Assembly: GCA_036389375.1 (NCBI GenBank)
Contig: DASVQA010000076.1
Span: 11,709 to 75,708 of the forward strand
Source of the DNA: QHXQ01 sp036389375
GTDB taxonomy: Bacteria > Acidobacteriota > Blastocatellia > Pyrinomonadales > Pyrinomonadaceae
DNA length: 64,000 bases
Direction: 5' to 3'
Part shown: positions 53,919 through 63,880 of the stretch, one piece after another
How the letters are laid out: every line of letters begins with the position of its first letter
How positions within the stretch are numbered: the stretch's first letter is position 1
Notes under the pieces: generated by a model
Seen by the model: only the letters and a program-made list of their open reading frames with translations
The model's database searches: none
What the model was told of the DNA's origin: nothing
Translations under genes and position numbers: made by a program

Positions 53919-56900
53919 GCGCAAAAGCAGCGGCGCTGAGCGCGCAGCGGCGACGGACGCGGACGTAACGTCGACGGATGCCGACGTGCAAGCAAGCGAC
54001 GAGGCGCGTGTCCTTGACGATGAGGCCTGGCGCGAGCGTCTGCGCGCAACGGGCGGGGCGGGCGAGCGGCGCGGCTTCGCTACGCTCGCGCGCGAGTTGA
54101 GCCAGTTGCCGGCTGATCGGGCGCGGGCGACGCTTGAGACGAGCGCCGCGTTGGCGGCTGTGAGTCTGCGCGTGAGCCGCGAGTTTTTGCGGGCTGCGCC
54201 ACAGGCGGCACGCGTGCTCTCGGGCGAAGAGTTGCGCGCGTGGGGCGAGTTGGGGCGGCGTCTGGCGATGGCCGACGCGGAGACGGGCGCGGGCTTCTTC
54301 GGCGCGGGCGTGGCGGACTTGCGCGCCGTCCCGTCGGCTGCGCGCATGCTGCTCTTTCAGGTCTGCACGCGCCAACTGGGGCTATCCACTTCCGTCGCCA
54401 CCGAGACTTTCCGCCGCGCCCCGACCATCGCGGCGGCGGTGGACGATGCGGCGCTGCTGGCGGCCGTCTTCACCGTCACCGTCGAGATTGCGCGCCGCTC
54501 CGCCACGCACAGCGCAGACTTCCTCAACGCCACGCCGCGCGTCTTCGCACATCTCGCCAGCTTCGGGGCTGACAAAGCCGCGGTTGCGCAGGCGGCGCTC
54601 GCCGCCGCAGCAGCCTTCGCGGCGCGTGCGGGCGGCGTGGCGTCCGACCTGTGGGCGGCGCTGCCGGCGGCGACCGATAAATTGAACGCTGAACAGGCAT
54701 GCGCGCTGTTTGGTGCGAGCGAAGCGTTTCTGGAACGCGGCGGCGCGGCGGCGTTGCACGTGTTCGCGGCGGGCGGCGAAGTGCTGCGGCTCGCGCCGGA
54801 GTTGTTCGCCGCGTGGCTCGAACTGCTGCACACGGTCGCGGCGCAGGGGAACGCGGCGCTGGTCGCGCTCGCGCGCACGAGTCCCGGCATCTTTCACGGG
54901 GTGGCGGCGGCACTCGCCAGCCGCACGCAATTCGGCGCGCTCATGCGGCGCGTGCTGGCGGCGGCGCAGGAGATTGCCCGCGTGGACGCCGAAGCCGCGA
55001 TCTCCTGTCTGCGCTCTGCGCCGGTGGCGTTGCGCGTGACGAGCGTCGAGCAGTTTGAGACGTGGGCGCGCGCGGGGCTGACGACGGGGCGCACGGACGC
55101 ACGCGCGCGGCGCAGCTACTACGCGCTCGAAACGCGCCAGAGCAACGAGGCGCTCAAGCGCGGCGGCGCAGGGCTTGCGCTCGAAGCGGTTGCGCCGACG
55201 CTGCGGCTGTACGTCGAAGGGTTGACGGGGCGTGCGGTTGAGGTCGCGTCGCTGGCGGCCGTGCCGGTCGAAGCGCGCATCGGCGACGGGCGCACGATTC
55301 ATCTGCCCGCGAGCGTCGCCGAGTTTGCCGACGACGAAAGAAATTTCCGCCTCTACAAAGTGCTGGCCGCGCACGCCGCCGGTCAGATCGAGTTTGGCAC
55401 GCACACGCGCGCGGACACGGATGATAAGAGCCTTGCGCGCGACCTGCGGGCCGCCTACGCCGCCCTGAGCGAACTCTACGCACAGGAGAACGCCGACGCA
55501 CGCGCCGCCTTCGCGCTCGACGGTTACATCAACGATCAGGCGCAGAGCGAACCCGCGCTTGCGCCCGATGAAGAGATCAGACGCGCGCGCGCCGCGCGGC
55601 GAAAGCTTGCGCCGACCGCCGATTATCGCGCCGTGCTCGCCGTCTTTCCGCTCGTGCCGCTCGCCACGCGCATCTTCGGCACGCTTGAGAACGGGCGCAT
55701 AGATCGTCGGCTGCGGCATGCTTATCGCGGGCTGGCGCGCGACCTCGATCTCGTCCGCACGCACCTGCGTGAGCATCGTCCGCGCGTCGCCAGCATACCC
55801 ATCGAACTCGTGCCTTTCGAGTTGCTCTTTCAGATCACGCTCTGCGGCGGCGCACTCGATGATGCGCGCGCCTTCTACGGTCAGATCGTGTCTGAACTCG
55901 AAACCATCGTCGCCGAATATCTCGCGGCCCCGACGGCCAGCGTCGCCGATACGCTCATGGCGACGAGCCGCGTCTATACGCTCTTTCAGTCGGTCGTGCC
56001 CGAAGAGACGGAGCAGCAGGAGCAGTTGTCGGACGAAGCGGGCGCGGGCGAGGGCGAGCCGCAGCAGGGCGACGAGCAAGCGCCCGCCGAAGCGAGCGAG
56101 ACCGAAGCGCAGCAACGTTCCGAGCCGCAGCCGCGCGGCGCGCGCGAGTTGTTCAGCGCGTGGGCCAACGCCGACACGAGCGAGGCGGACGCAGACGATC
56201 TGACCGGCGCGGAACAATGGACGCACGCCGAATTGCCGGAACAGGATTTAGAACCGGGCGAAGTGGCCTTCGCTTACGACGAATGGGACAGGGAACTAGC
56301 GGACACGCGTATCAACTGGTGTCGCGTGGTTGAAAAGAAGGTGCGGCGCGGCGACCGCTCGTTTGTCGAACTGACGCGCGCGCGTTATCGCGGCGTCATC
56401 TCTTCGATCCGCAATCAGTTTCAACTGCTCAAGCCCGAAAGCCTCCTGCGCATCAAGAACGAGTTGGACGGCGACGACTACAACCTCGACGCCGTCATTG
56501 ACTACATTGCCGACCGCCGCGCCGACGGGCAGCAGTCCGAACGGCTCTACACGAAGCGGCTCAGACGCGAGCGCGACGTGGCCGTCTCGTTCCTGCTCGA
56601 TCAATCCTCTTCCACCGCGCGCACCATCGGGCGGCATCCCTTGCAGCCCTACACGCATCCCGGCCGGCGCATCATCGAGATCGAAAAAGAGGGTCTGGTG
56701 TTGATGAGCGAGGCGCTCGAAGCGGTGGGCGACGTTTATGCGATCTACGGTTTCACGTCCGAAGGGCGGCGCAACGTGAAGTTTTACGTCGTCAAAGATT
56801 TTGCCGAGCGTTATTCGGAAGAGATCGAGCGGCGCATCGGCGGCATCAACTATCAACACAACACGCGGCTCGGCGCAGCCATCCGCCACGCCGCCGCACG

Positions 56901-57180
56901 CCTCGCGCGCCAGCACGCGCGCACCCGCCTGCTCATCGTCCTCTCCGACGGTCGCCCCTACGACCACGATTACGGCGACGCCCGCTACGCCCGTGAAGAC
57001 ACGCGCGAAGCTTTAAGACAGGCCCGCCTCGACGGCATCACCCCTTTCTGCATCACCATTGACCGCGACAGCGAGGCCGAGTTGCGCGACCTCTACGGCG
57101 AAGTGGGCTACACGATCATTGACGACGTGCTGAGCCTGCCCGAACGCATGCCGGCGATCTACCGCCGTTTGACGACGTGA
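53905..57180 (+). CDS. very large NorD/CbbO-like VWA protein
   Basis: The 1091-residue cytosolic protein has an Ala-rich, armadillo-like helical N-terminal part (about 20-420), a middle helical domain (about 430-720), an acidic low-complexity linker (about 710-790: [19 protein letters not shown]) and a C-terminal VWA domain (about 880-1091). The MIDAS is visible as LLDQSSS (DxSxS) and [10 protein letters not shown]. This is NorD/CbbO order but longer than the usual 600-800 residues, chiefly through the N-terminal repeats. It should partner the MoxR/NorQ ATPase upstream. The ATG at 53905 is chosen; one at 53863 is possible. Confidence 0.85.
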   Translation: MSEHERKSSGAERAAATDADVTSTDADVQASDEARVLDDEAWRERLRATGGAGERRGFATLARELSQLPADRARATLETSAALAAVSLRVSREFLRAAPQAARVLSGEELRAWGELGRRLAMADAETGAGFFGAGVADLRAVPSAARMLLFQVCTRQLGLSTSVATETFRRAPTIAAAVDDAALLAAVFTVTVEIARRSATHSADFLNATPRVFAHLASFGADKAAVAQAALAAAAAFAARAGGVASDLWAALPAATDKLNAEQACALFGASEAFLERGGAAALHVFAAGGEVLRLAPELFAAWLELLHTVAAQGNAALVALARTSPGIFHGVAAALASRTQFGALMRRVLAAAQEIARVDAEAAISCLRSAPVALRVTSVEQFETWARAGLTTGRTDARARRSYYALETRQSNEALKRGGAGLALEAVAPTLRLYVEGLTGRAVEVASLAAVPVEARIGDGRTIHLPASVAEFADDERNFRLYKVLAAHAAGQIEFGTHTRADTDDKSLARDLRAAYAALSELYAQENADARAAFALDGYINDQAQSEPALAPDEEIRRARAARRKLAPTADYRAVLAVFPLVPLATRIFGTLENGRIDRRLRHAYRGLARDLDLVRTHLREHRPRVASIPIELVPFELLFQITLCGGALDDARAFYGQIVSELETIVAEYLAAPTASVADTLMATSRVYTLFQSVVPEETEQQEQLSDEAGAGEGEPQQGDEQAPAEASETEAQQRSEPQPRGARELFSAWANADTSEADADDLTGAEQWTHAELPEQDLEPGEVAFAYDEWDRELADTRINWCRVVEKKVRRGDRSFVELTRARYRGVISSIRNQFQLLKPESLLRIKNELDGDDYNLDAVIDYIADRRADGQQSERLYTKRLRRERDVAVSFLLDQSSSTARTIGRHPLQPYTHPGRRIIEIEKEGLVLMSEALEAVGDVYAIYGFTSEGRRNVKFYVVKDFAERYSEEIERRIGGINYQHNTRLGAAIRHAAARLARQHARTRLLIVLSDGRPYDHDYGDARYAREDTREALRQARLDGITPFCITIDRDSEAELRDLYGEVGYTIIDDVLSLPERMPAIYRRLTT

Positions 57181-57227
57181 GCCGCGCCGCAAGGTCGGCC
57201 GTTTAATCGGCGGAAGGGGCGCAGAGA

Positions 57228-57274
57228 ACAGGGCCTGCAAAGCGTGCGCTAAGGCTGCCAGCGTTCTCTGCGCC
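57228..57274. terminator. terminator between convergent genes
   Basis: GGCGCAGAGAAC (57228-57239) and GTTCTCTGCGCC (57263-57274) pair perfectly over 12 bp around a foldable 23-nt middle, after the VWA gene. Confidence 0.75.
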
Positions 57275-57323
57275 TCGGGCCCGGTGAGGCGGCATGGGGT
57301 GAGGTTCAAGCTGAGCGCGGCGC

Positions 57324-58628
57324 TTAAGGCGCTTGTCTGGTCTCCGGTTCGTCGCTTGCGCCATAGGCGATGAGGAGGGCCACGACTTCGTCGTGCTCGT
57401 TCTCTTTCGCCCGCTGAATAGCCGTCTGCCCGTCTTTGTCGCGCCGGTTCACGTCCGCGCCGGCCACGAGCAGCACCTTGACGTTCTCTAGTTTGCCGTC
57501 GGCCGCGGCCAGCATCAGGGCCGTCTCGCCGTCGTCGTTATGCGCGTTCACCTTCGCGCCGGCCTCGATGAGCGTGCGGACAACTTCGGCGTTGCTCCAA
57601 TGGGCGGCGTAGAGCAACGCGGTCTGACCGTTCTTGTCCTTCAGATTGAGCCGCGCGCCCGCACCCGTCAGCACGCGCACGAGTTCCGGCGTGTTATTGT
57701 CGCGGAGGTGCATGAGTGCCGTCTGGCCGTAGTCGTTCCGCACGTTCGCCTGCGCGCCCGCACCAAGCAGCACATGCAGCAGTTCAAGATTGTTCTGCGT
57801 GACGGCCTCCATCAGCGCGGTCTTATCAACCCCGTTATCGAGCGCGTTCACGTCGCTGCCGAGCGACAAGAGTCTCTGCACCGCTGGCAGGTCGCCATGC
57901 TGCACGGCCATCACCAACGCTGATTCGGCGATAACCACTACCATACCTGACACCGCCCCCACGCTCAGCGTCTCGTCGATCTGCACTTGCTGCTGTGCCG
58001 CTACGGTGAAGGGGCGCGTGAGCGTGCGGAAGCCGAGCGACTCAATGCTGAGCAGATAGCTGCCGGGCTGCAACTGCAAGTGGAAGTGGCCTTCGTCGTC
58101 GGTCTGGACGCTCTGCGGCTGCGCGTTGCCACCCGCCACTGTGACGGTGGCCTTGGCAATGACCGCGCCGGCCGGGTCTGTGATCGTGCCGGAGATTGCG
58201 CCACCACCGCCGCTTGCGCCCTGCCAATCGGCGTTGTCGGCGCGTTGCGCCTGCGCGGCGTTGCAGGCTGCGTTAGCGCCTGCGCGGGGCCGCGCTTCCT
58301 GCGCCGTGACGGCGGCCGAGAGACTAAGCGCGGCTGAGAAAGCCCCGGCGGCGAGCCGCGACGCACGCCGGAGGCCGGCTTGAATCTGGACGAGCGGTTC
58401 GCTGGTTAAGACCGCGCCGTCGGGTCGTTGGTAATAGCGCACGCAGATGCGCCCGCCCGCGCGCCGGATAATTTTCTCGGCCTCGGGGCGCGTCACGGTC
58501 GAGAGATTGTGGACGTGCAGGCTGCAATGTTGACAGAAGCGCACGCGCTCGTTGCCGCGCATCTCGGCCCAGTCGGCCGGGCAAGGCTCCGGGACTTTGA
58601 CGTGGTCGAGGAGAAAGGTTCGTTTCAT
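57324..58628 (-). CDS. zinc-motif, carboxypeptidase-regulatory-like, ankyrin-repeat protein
   Basis: The 434-residue protein combines an N-terminal Cys-rich domain (CPADWAEMRGNERVRFCQHC, about 16-35), a membrane helix (LAAGAFSAALSLSAAVTA), a CnaB-like beta domain (GTITDPAGAVIAKATVTVAGG, then YLLSIESLGFRTL) and five ankyrin repeats (about 255-425: KTALMEAVTQNNLELLHVLLGAG and similar). The order suggests a cytosolic zinc-binding end and an extracytoplasmic binding part. It may be a receptor or anchor. GGAGG stands 7 bp before the ATG at 58628. A frame open upstream to 58718 is not needed. Confidence 0.82.
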   Translation of the reverse strand: MKRTFLLDHVKVPEPCPADWAEMRGNERVRFCQHCSLHVHNLSTVTRPEAEKIIRRAGGRICVRYYQRPDGAVLTSEPLVQIQAGLRRASRLAAGAFSAALSLSAAVTAQEARPRAGANAACNAAQAQRADNADWQGASGGGGAISGTITDPAGAVIAKATVTVAGGNAQPQSVQTDDEGHFHLQLQPGSYLLSIESLGFRTLTRPFTVAAQQQVQIDETLSVGAVSGMVVVIAESALVMAVQHGDLPAVQRLLSLGSDVNALDNGVDKTALMEAVTQNNLELLHVLLGAGAQANVRNDYGQTALMHLRDNNTPELVRVLTGAGARLNLKDKNGQTALLYAAHWSNAEVVRTLIEAGAKVNAHNDDGETALMLAAADGKLENVKVLLVAGADVNRRDKDGQTAIQRAKENEHDEVVALLIAYGASDEPETRQAP

Positions 58629-58942
58629 GGGCGTCCTCCGTAAGTTCCGTTCGGTGTGGGCTTGAAAGAGCGCTCTGGCCGGAGACGCAAGTCTCCCCGG
58701 ACACACACATGTGCCCATCTGCTACCGGCGCTCAATTATTCGGGGCAGGCTTTGCCGAGGGGCTGTTCGCACGCAACGGGCGGGGAGACGTGCGCTCGGT
58801 CACGGACGACGCGAAGCCTGATTCGTTGCCACTATGACGACAGACTTGGTTGGCGCGTTGTCTGACGGCGCGGCAACATGCACGACCTTGCAGAGACGCG
58901 AGGGGCGCTAGTCCGTCTCCCGGTGCGGCGACCGCGTTTGAG
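58629..58942. other. intergenic region without visible gene
   Basis: This 314-bp part between the ankyrin gene and the tRNA promoter has no coding frame of protein-like character and no clear repeat. It holds the upstream region of the ankyrin gene, though no confident promoter is seen. Confidence 0.5.
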
Positions 58943-58972
58943 TTGAGCGCGGCGAAAGGCGTGGGTTATATT
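58943..58972 (+). promoter_or_regulatory. promoter of tRNA-Ser
   Basis: TTGAGC and TATATT are 18 bp apart, with transcription expected about 10 bp before the tRNA's first base. Confidence 0.6.
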
Positions 58973-58988
58973 GTGGGGTGCAATTGTT

Positions 58989-59073
58989 GGAGGGGTAGCC
59001 TAATGGTAAGGCAGTAGTCTTGAAAACTACCGCGCTAACGCGCTTGCAGGTTCGAGTCCTGTCCCCTCCGCCA
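58989..59073 (+). tRNA. tRNA-Ser(UGA)
   Basis: The acceptor stem GGAGGGG pairs with CCCCTCC; the discriminator is G and CCA is encoded. The anticodon arm GTAGT-CTTGAAA-ACTAC gives anticodon TGA (59021-59023), and a long variable arm GCGC-TAAC-GCGC follows, as in class II tRNA-Ser. The T loop reads TTCGAGT. The D arm is short (GCC/GGC with a 9-nt loop containing GG). It decodes UCA and related Ser codons. Confidence 0.93.
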
Positions 59074-59182
59074 GAGAGTCAGCAGAGAATGAGCCGCCCC
59101 CGTTCGTTCAGCGACGCGGGCGGCTTTCGGTCTTTTTTGCGTGTGGTTCACCACGCGCACGCGAACACGAAGGGGTGCAGTT

Positions 59183-60208
59183 ATGTTAGCTCAGAGCGGT
59201 TTGGGCATGCAGATGTTATTGCTATGGCAGACAGGGGCGGACGGCTGGGGGCGCATCTGGTCGTATCTGCATATCGCCACACGCAAATTCGAGATTGGCA
59301 ATTTTACCATCTCATTAGTCACGTTGTTCATCGCCGTGCTTGTGCTCTTCGTAGCCTTCACGCTCTCACGCGTCCTGCGCTCGTTCCTCACGCCGCGCCT
59401 CGCAGCGCGGACGCATCTCGACCCCGGCGTCCAATACACTATCCTGCGTCTGACGCACTACGTCATCATCACTGTGGGCGTGCTGACCGCACTTAAGATC
59501 GGTCTTAACGCCGACTTCACTTCGCTGGCCGTCGTCTTCACGGCGCTCTCGGTCGGCATCGGTTTCGGCTTGCAGTACATCGCCAACGACATCGCCTCCG
59601 GCTTCATCCTGCTCTTTGAGCGCCCGGTACGCATCGGCGACTTCGTGACCGTCGGCGAGATTGACAGCCGGATCATCGAGGGGCGCGTGACCTACATAAA
59701 CCTGCGCACCACCGTCGTCATGACCAACGACCGCATCGCCATCATCGTGCCCAACTCGAAACTCGTCAGCGACCGGCTGATCAATTGGTCTTACGCCGAC
59801 AAACGTTCGCGCATCTCGATCCCCTTGGGCGTTTCGTCGGGCGCTGACCCGAACCTTGTGACTGAGGTGCTCCTGCGCGCCGCCGAGGGCGTCGAGTACG
59901 TCCTGACTGACCCGAAGCCGAGCGTGCTCTTTGACGGCTTCGGCGACTTCACGCTCGACTTCCGCCTGCTCGTCTGCACGGATCGCCCGCGCCGCTACCG
60001 GAAGATCAAGAGCGACATCAACTATCGCATCTGGCAACTCTGCAAAGAAGCCAATATCGAAATCCCCGACCCGCGCCGCGAACTCACGCTGCGCGGCGGC
60101 GCGCTCGACGTGCGCCTGCGCCGCCCAGACCTGCCAATGGACGACGCGGGGCCGGATGATACGACCGGCGATGAAGAGACTGGGCAGCGGGCGCAATTAA
60201 CGCACTAG
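59183..60208 (+). CDS. MscS-type mechanosensitive channel
   Basis: The 341-residue protein has three hydrophobic helices (about 35-150), with the pore-lining helix close to ALSVGIGFGLQYIANDIASGFIL (Gly/Ala-rich), then a C-terminal beta domain (RPVRIGDFVTVGEIDSRIIEG, VPNSKLVSDRLINWS). This is MscS topology and releases solutes under osmotic downshock. AAGGGGTG lies 8 bp before the ATG at 59183. It follows the tRNA gene by 110 bp; the open frame in front is non-homologous. Confidence 0.9.
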   Translation: MLAQSGLGMQMLLLWQTGADGWGRIWSYLHIATRKFEIGNFTISLVTLFIAVLVLFVAFTLSRVLRSFLTPRLAARTHLDPGVQYTILRLTHYVIITVGVLTALKIGLNADFTSLAVVFTALSVGIGFGLQYIANDIASGFILLFERPVRIGDFVTVGEIDSRIIEGRVTYINLRTTVVMTNDRIAIIVPNSKLVSDRLINWSYADKRSRISIPLGVSSGADPNLVTEVLLRAAEGVEYVLTDPKPSVLFDGFGDFTLDFRLLVCTDRPRRYRKIKSDINYRIWQLCKEANIEIPDPRRELTLRGGALDVRLRRPDLPMDDAGPDDTTGDEETGQRAQLTH

Positions 60209-60386
60209 CAAATGGGTCGGCCCGCGCCGCCGCCCGCAGCAGCCGAGATTCGCGGATCGCACGCGCTTCGCCTTTGCCGCGTTCTCTGCTACGCTTAAGC
60301 CGGCCGCTGAGTGACCATTCATTCAGCCGACTAAGCTTTATCAGGCTTTTAATTTTAAGCGAAACGGAGTCTCTATCGAACCCCCG

Positions 60387-61004
60387 ATGCGCTCTGCCCG
60401 CTCTCTGTCAGCCCCGCCGCGCGCCGCCGTCGCCGATAAGCGCGAGGCCATCCTGCGCGCCGCCACCGAGGTCTTCGCCCGCAACGGCTACTTCAACGCG
60501 AAGGTTGCGGACGTGGCGCGCGTGGCGGGCGTCGCCGACGGCACGGTCTACCTCTACTTCAAGAGCAAGGAAGAGATTCTGCACTCGATCTTCGACCGCA
60601 GCGTTGAAGCCGCGCTCGCCGCCGCGCGCACTGAGATCGCCAAGCTCGCCGACGCGCGCGCCAAACTACGCCGCATCGCGCGCCTGCATCTGGAACGACT
60701 CGGCGCGGATCGCGATCTCGCCATCGTCTTTCAAGTCGAACTGCGCGGCTCGACGAAGTTCATGGAAGAGTTCTCGGCCGCGGGTCTGGCGGAATACCTA
60801 CGTCTGATCCGCGAGACGTTTGAAGAGGGGCAGCGCGCCGGCCTCTTTCGCGCGGAGTTGAACGCGAAGGTCGTGGCGAAAATCCTCTTCGGCGCGCTGG
60901 ACGAAATGGCGACCAACTGGATTCTTTCGCCCCGCCGTTACAAACTCGCACCGATGGCCGACGAAGTCTTAGACATCTTCCTCAACGGGGTGAGCGCGCG
61001 ATGA
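60387..61004 (+). CDS. TetR-family regulator of fatty acid metabolism
   Basis: The 205-residue protein has a TetR helix-turn-helix (EVFARNGYFNAKVADVARVAGVADGTVYLYFKSKEE, about 30-65) and a ligand-binding C-terminal domain (RDLAIVFQVELRGSTKF and LFGALDEMATNWIL), the arrangement of FadR-type TetR regulators such as those that bind acyl-CoA. The stop overlaps the acyl-CoA synthetase start by 4 bp, so it probably represses its own operon. No operator can be fixed by eye. Confidence 0.88.
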   Translation: MRSARSLSAPPRAAVADKREAILRAATEVFARNGYFNAKVADVARVAGVADGTVYLYFKSKEEILHSIFDRSVEAALAAARTEIAKLADARAKLRRIARLHLERLGADRDLAIVFQVELRGSTKFMEEFSAAGLAEYLRLIRETFEEGQRAGLFRAELNAKVVAKILFGALDEMATNWILSPRRYKLAPMADEVLDIFLNGVSAR

Positions 61005-62929
61005 CAACAGGTATGGAAGCGCCGAGCGCCACCACCAACGCCAACCCGCAAGCCGACGCGCCTTACGTGCCGCCGCCCGCGCCGCCGCGCACGCCCCTGA
61101 TGCCCGGCGAGCCAACCACGCTGGCCGGAGTTTACCTGCGCGCCGCCCGCGTGCATGACAAGCCCGATGCGCTCAACTACAAGCACGACGGGCGCTGGCA
61201 CGCGATCTCTTCGCAGCAGATGATCGCGCGTGCGCGCCACATCGCATACGGCCTCTATGCTTTGGGCCTGCGGCGCGGCGACCGCGCGGCGCTCCTCTCG
61301 GAGAGTTGCCCCGAATGGGTGTTGACGGACGCGGGTTGCCAACTGGCCGGCGTCGTGGACGTGCCTATCTACCCGACGCAAGCACCGCCGCAGGTGCGCT
61401 ACATCCTCAAGGATTCCGGCGCGCGCCTGCTGTTCGTCCGCACGCGCGCTGCCTACGACCGCATCGCCGCAGAGATCAAGGACACGGCCGCCAGCGCGCA
61501 GATCGTCTTCTTCGAGCCAGCGGGCGCGGCCGAGGTGGGCGCGTTGACGCTCGCAGAACTTGAAGCGCGCGGGCGTGAATTAGAAACCGGGCAACCGGGT
61601 CTGCTCGACGGGATCGAACGCGAGATTCGGCCCGACGATCTGGCGACGATCATCTACACCTCCGGCACGACGGGCGAGCCGAAAGGCGTGATGCTCACGC
61701 AGGCGAATCTCGTCTCGAATCTGATCGATTGCGCGGGGCATCTCGCGTTCGGCGCGCAAGACACGGTGCTCTCCGTGTTGCCGCTCTGCCACGTCTTCGA
61801 GCGCACAGGCATGTACATGTACCTGCATCACGGCATGACGGTCTATTTCGCCGAATCAATGGAGAAGATCGGCGAGAACATGCGCGAGGTGCGCCCGACC
61901 GTAGTGCTCTGCGTGCCGCGCCTGTTTGAAAAAATCTACGCGCGCATCAAGGAGCAGGCGGCGCGCGGCGGCAAACTGCGCGCGGGGCTGCTGGCGTGGG
62001 CGGTCGAGGTCGGCAAAGAATGGGCGCGACGTAAAGTTGCACGACAACCCATCTCGCCGCTCCTCGAACTCAAATACGAGATGGCGCGCCGGGTCGTCTT
62101 CAGTAAGTGGCACGCGGGCGTGGGCGGGCGCATGCGTCTGTTCGTCTCCGGCGGCGCGGCGCTGCCGGAAGAGTTGGGTTACATCTTCATGGGTGCGGGG
62201 CTGCCCATCGTGCAAGGGTACGGGTTGACCGAGACCTCGCCCGTCATCACGGCGGGTAGTCCGGAAGATAACCGCGTGGGGACGGTGGGTTTGCCGATTC
62301 GCCACGTCGAAGTGCGGATCGCCGCCGACGGCGAGATCGAAACGCGCGGCCCCAACGTCATGCGCGGCTACTACAACAAACCGGCCGAGACGCGCGCCGT
62401 CTTCACCGCCGACGGCTGGTTCAAGACCGGCGACATCGGCTTCATTGACGACGAAGGCTTCCTGCACATCACGGATCGCAAGAAGGAACTGTTCAAAACT
62501 TCGGGCGGCAAGTACATCGCGCCGCAACTTATCGAGGGGCGCATCAAGCAGTCGCGCTTCGTCAATCAGGTCGTGCTCATCGGCAACATGCGTAAGTTCC
62601 CGGCCGCGCTCATCGTGCCCAACTTCGAGCAGCTACGCGCCTACGCGCAGTTCAAAGGCATCAACGCACGCACGCCGGCCGAGTTATGCGCCGACCCGCG
62701 CATCCTCGACCTCATGCAGCGTCAGGTGGATGCGCAATGCCCCGACCTCTCCAAGTACGAGCGCGTCAAACGCATCGCCCTTTTAGAACGCGAACTGAGC
62801 ATCGAAGGCGGCGAACTAACGCCCACGCTCAAAGTTAAGCGGCGCGTCGTTGACGAAAAATACCGCGCCGTGATTGATCGACTTTATGCGGAAAAGGCAG
62901 ATGCGGCAGAGGCCGGCGAGCGCAAATAA
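61001..62929 (+). CDS. long-chain acyl-CoA synthetase, AMP-forming
   Basis: The 642-residue enzyme has the ANL motifs: IIYTSGTTGEPKGVM, YGLTETSPVI, the hinge region GWFKTGDIGFIDDEGFLHITDRKK and the C-terminal KTSGGKYIAPQ with the catalytic Lys. It activates free fatty acids with ATP and CoA. The length fits the long-chain ACSL-type family. The ATGA overlap with TetR indicates coexpression. With the acyl-CoA dehydrogenase at 5.9 kb and the PhyH gene next door it suggests fatty acid catabolism. Confidence 0.92.
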   Translation: MTTGMEAPSATTNANPQADAPYVPPPAPPRTPLMPGEPTTLAGVYLRAARVHDKPDALNYKHDGRWHAISSQQMIARARHIAYGLYALGLRRGDRAALLSESCPEWVLTDAGCQLAGVVDVPIYPTQAPPQVRYILKDSGARLLFVRTRAAYDRIAAEIKDTAASAQIVFFEPAGAAEVGALTLAELEARGRELETGQPGLLDGIEREIRPDDLATIIYTSGTTGEPKGVMLTQANLVSNLIDCAGHLAFGAQDTVLSVLPLCHVFERTGMYMYLHHGMTVYFAESMEKIGENMREVRPTVVLCVPRLFEKIYARIKEQAARGGKLRAGLLAWAVEVGKEWARRKVARQPISPLLELKYEMARRVVFSKWHAGVGGRMRLFVSGGAALPEELGYIFMGAGLPIVQGYGLTETSPVITAGSPEDNRVGTVGLPIRHVEVRIAADGEIETRGPNVMRGYYNKPAETRAVFTADGWFKTGDIGFIDDEGFLHITDRKKELFKTSGGKYIAPQLIEGRIKQSRFVNQVVLIGNMRKFPAALIVPNFEQLRAYAQFKGINARTPAELCADPRILDLMQRQVDAQCPDLSKYERVKRIALLERELSIEGGELTPTLKVKRRVVDEKYRAVIDRLYAEKADAAEAGERK

Positions 62930-62981
62930 GGCGTCGGCTGAAGCCGCACAAGCTTATATCGCTCGCGTCAACCGTTAGCAA

Positions 62982-63710
62982 TCAAAGCTGCCAGCCGGCC
63001 CAGATGTTCGTCAGATAGTGCCACCGGTCGAGTTCAATCCCGCGTAGCCAGATGCGGAAATAGATGGCGATGCGGTCGCGGTCGGCGGTGTTGACGGCGG
63101 CGGTGTGTGCAAGTTCGTAGTGCGCGAGGACGACATCGCCGACGCCGCACTTGAGTTGCAGGGGCGGCCCGATCTCAGGCGTGGGCATCGGCTCGGACAT
63201 GGCGCGCGGCCCGCGTTCACGGAAGTAGCGTTCGTAGATGTGATGCGAGCCGGGCCAGACTGTGAAGTTGCCGGCAAAGTCGCGCTCGACAGGCGTCAGG
63301 AATATGCCGAGCAGCGCGGTGAGACTATAGATTTTTCCTTCGTCCAGCCCGTTCGCCGCGCTCGCAAAGCCGTCAATGTGCGGCCAAGGCGGCGCAGGCG
63401 CAGGATGATTGTGCGCGCGGCGGATGGCGATCTGGCCATTGTCCCAGGCAATCCGGTCGAGGCCGAGCGCCGCGTCGAGAATACTGCGCACGGGTGGGCA
63501 TGCGACGAGGTTCATGATGGGCGCAGTGCCGCGCAGGTCGGGACAGTACGACTGATTGTCGTATTCAAGTTGCCGCGCCGGGTCGTAGTTGCTGCCGAGA
63601 TCGAGTTTGATAGCGTCGAGCGCCGCCATCACCAACGGTGCGGGCGTAAGGCCCGCAAACTGCGCGTAGCCGTGCGTCCGCAGATGTGCCTGCCAATTCA
63701 GCCGGGTCAC
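62982..63710 (-). CDS. phytanoyl-CoA dioxygenase (PhyH) family oxygenase
   Basis: The 242-residue protein has the Fe(II)/2-oxoglutarate facial triad: WPHIDGF (His111, Asp113), and ELAHTAAVN (His202) with the Arg that binds 2-oxoglutarate in RIAIYFRIW. The VWPGSHHIYERYF segment is typical of PhyH. It hydroxylates a lipid or other small molecule. The ATG at 63710 is clear. It converges on the acyl-CoA synthetase gene, so a shared lipid context is plausible but unproven. Confidence 0.88.
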   Translation of the reverse strand: MTRLNWQAHLRTHGYAQFAGLTPAPLVMAALDAIKLDLGSNYDPARQLEYDNQSYCPDLRGTAPIMNLVACPPVRSILDAALGLDRIAWDNGQIAIRRAHNHPAPAPPWPHIDGFASAANGLDEGKIYSLTALLGIFLTPVERDFAGNFTVWPGSHHIYERYFRERGPRAMSEPMPTPEIGPPLQLKCGVGDVVLAHYELAHTAAVNTADRDRIAIYFRIWLRGIELDRWHYLTNIWAGWQL

Positions 63711-63880
63711 TAACTACTCCTTCCTGCTTAACCGAACCGGGGCGAACGGCCTCATCTTAGCCGCACGTAAGTGTGTCCGCTGTGAGATCAAGTCTTCGTG
63801 CATATAATGTGTGCGCCGCCGGCATGAGAATTTTGCCGGCGGCGGGCTTGAACCTCTCTTATACGGACGGTGCGTTGCCG

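Noticed and set aside
54382..56226. 614-codon minus-strand frame inside the VWA gene
   Set aside because: It is antisense to the well-supported VWA protein and has the same Arg/Ala/Gly shadow composition.
58989..59073. tRNA-Sec considered because of the long variable arm
   Set aside because: The anticodon is TGA, not TCA, and the acceptor stem is 7 bp; this is an ordinary tRNA-Ser.
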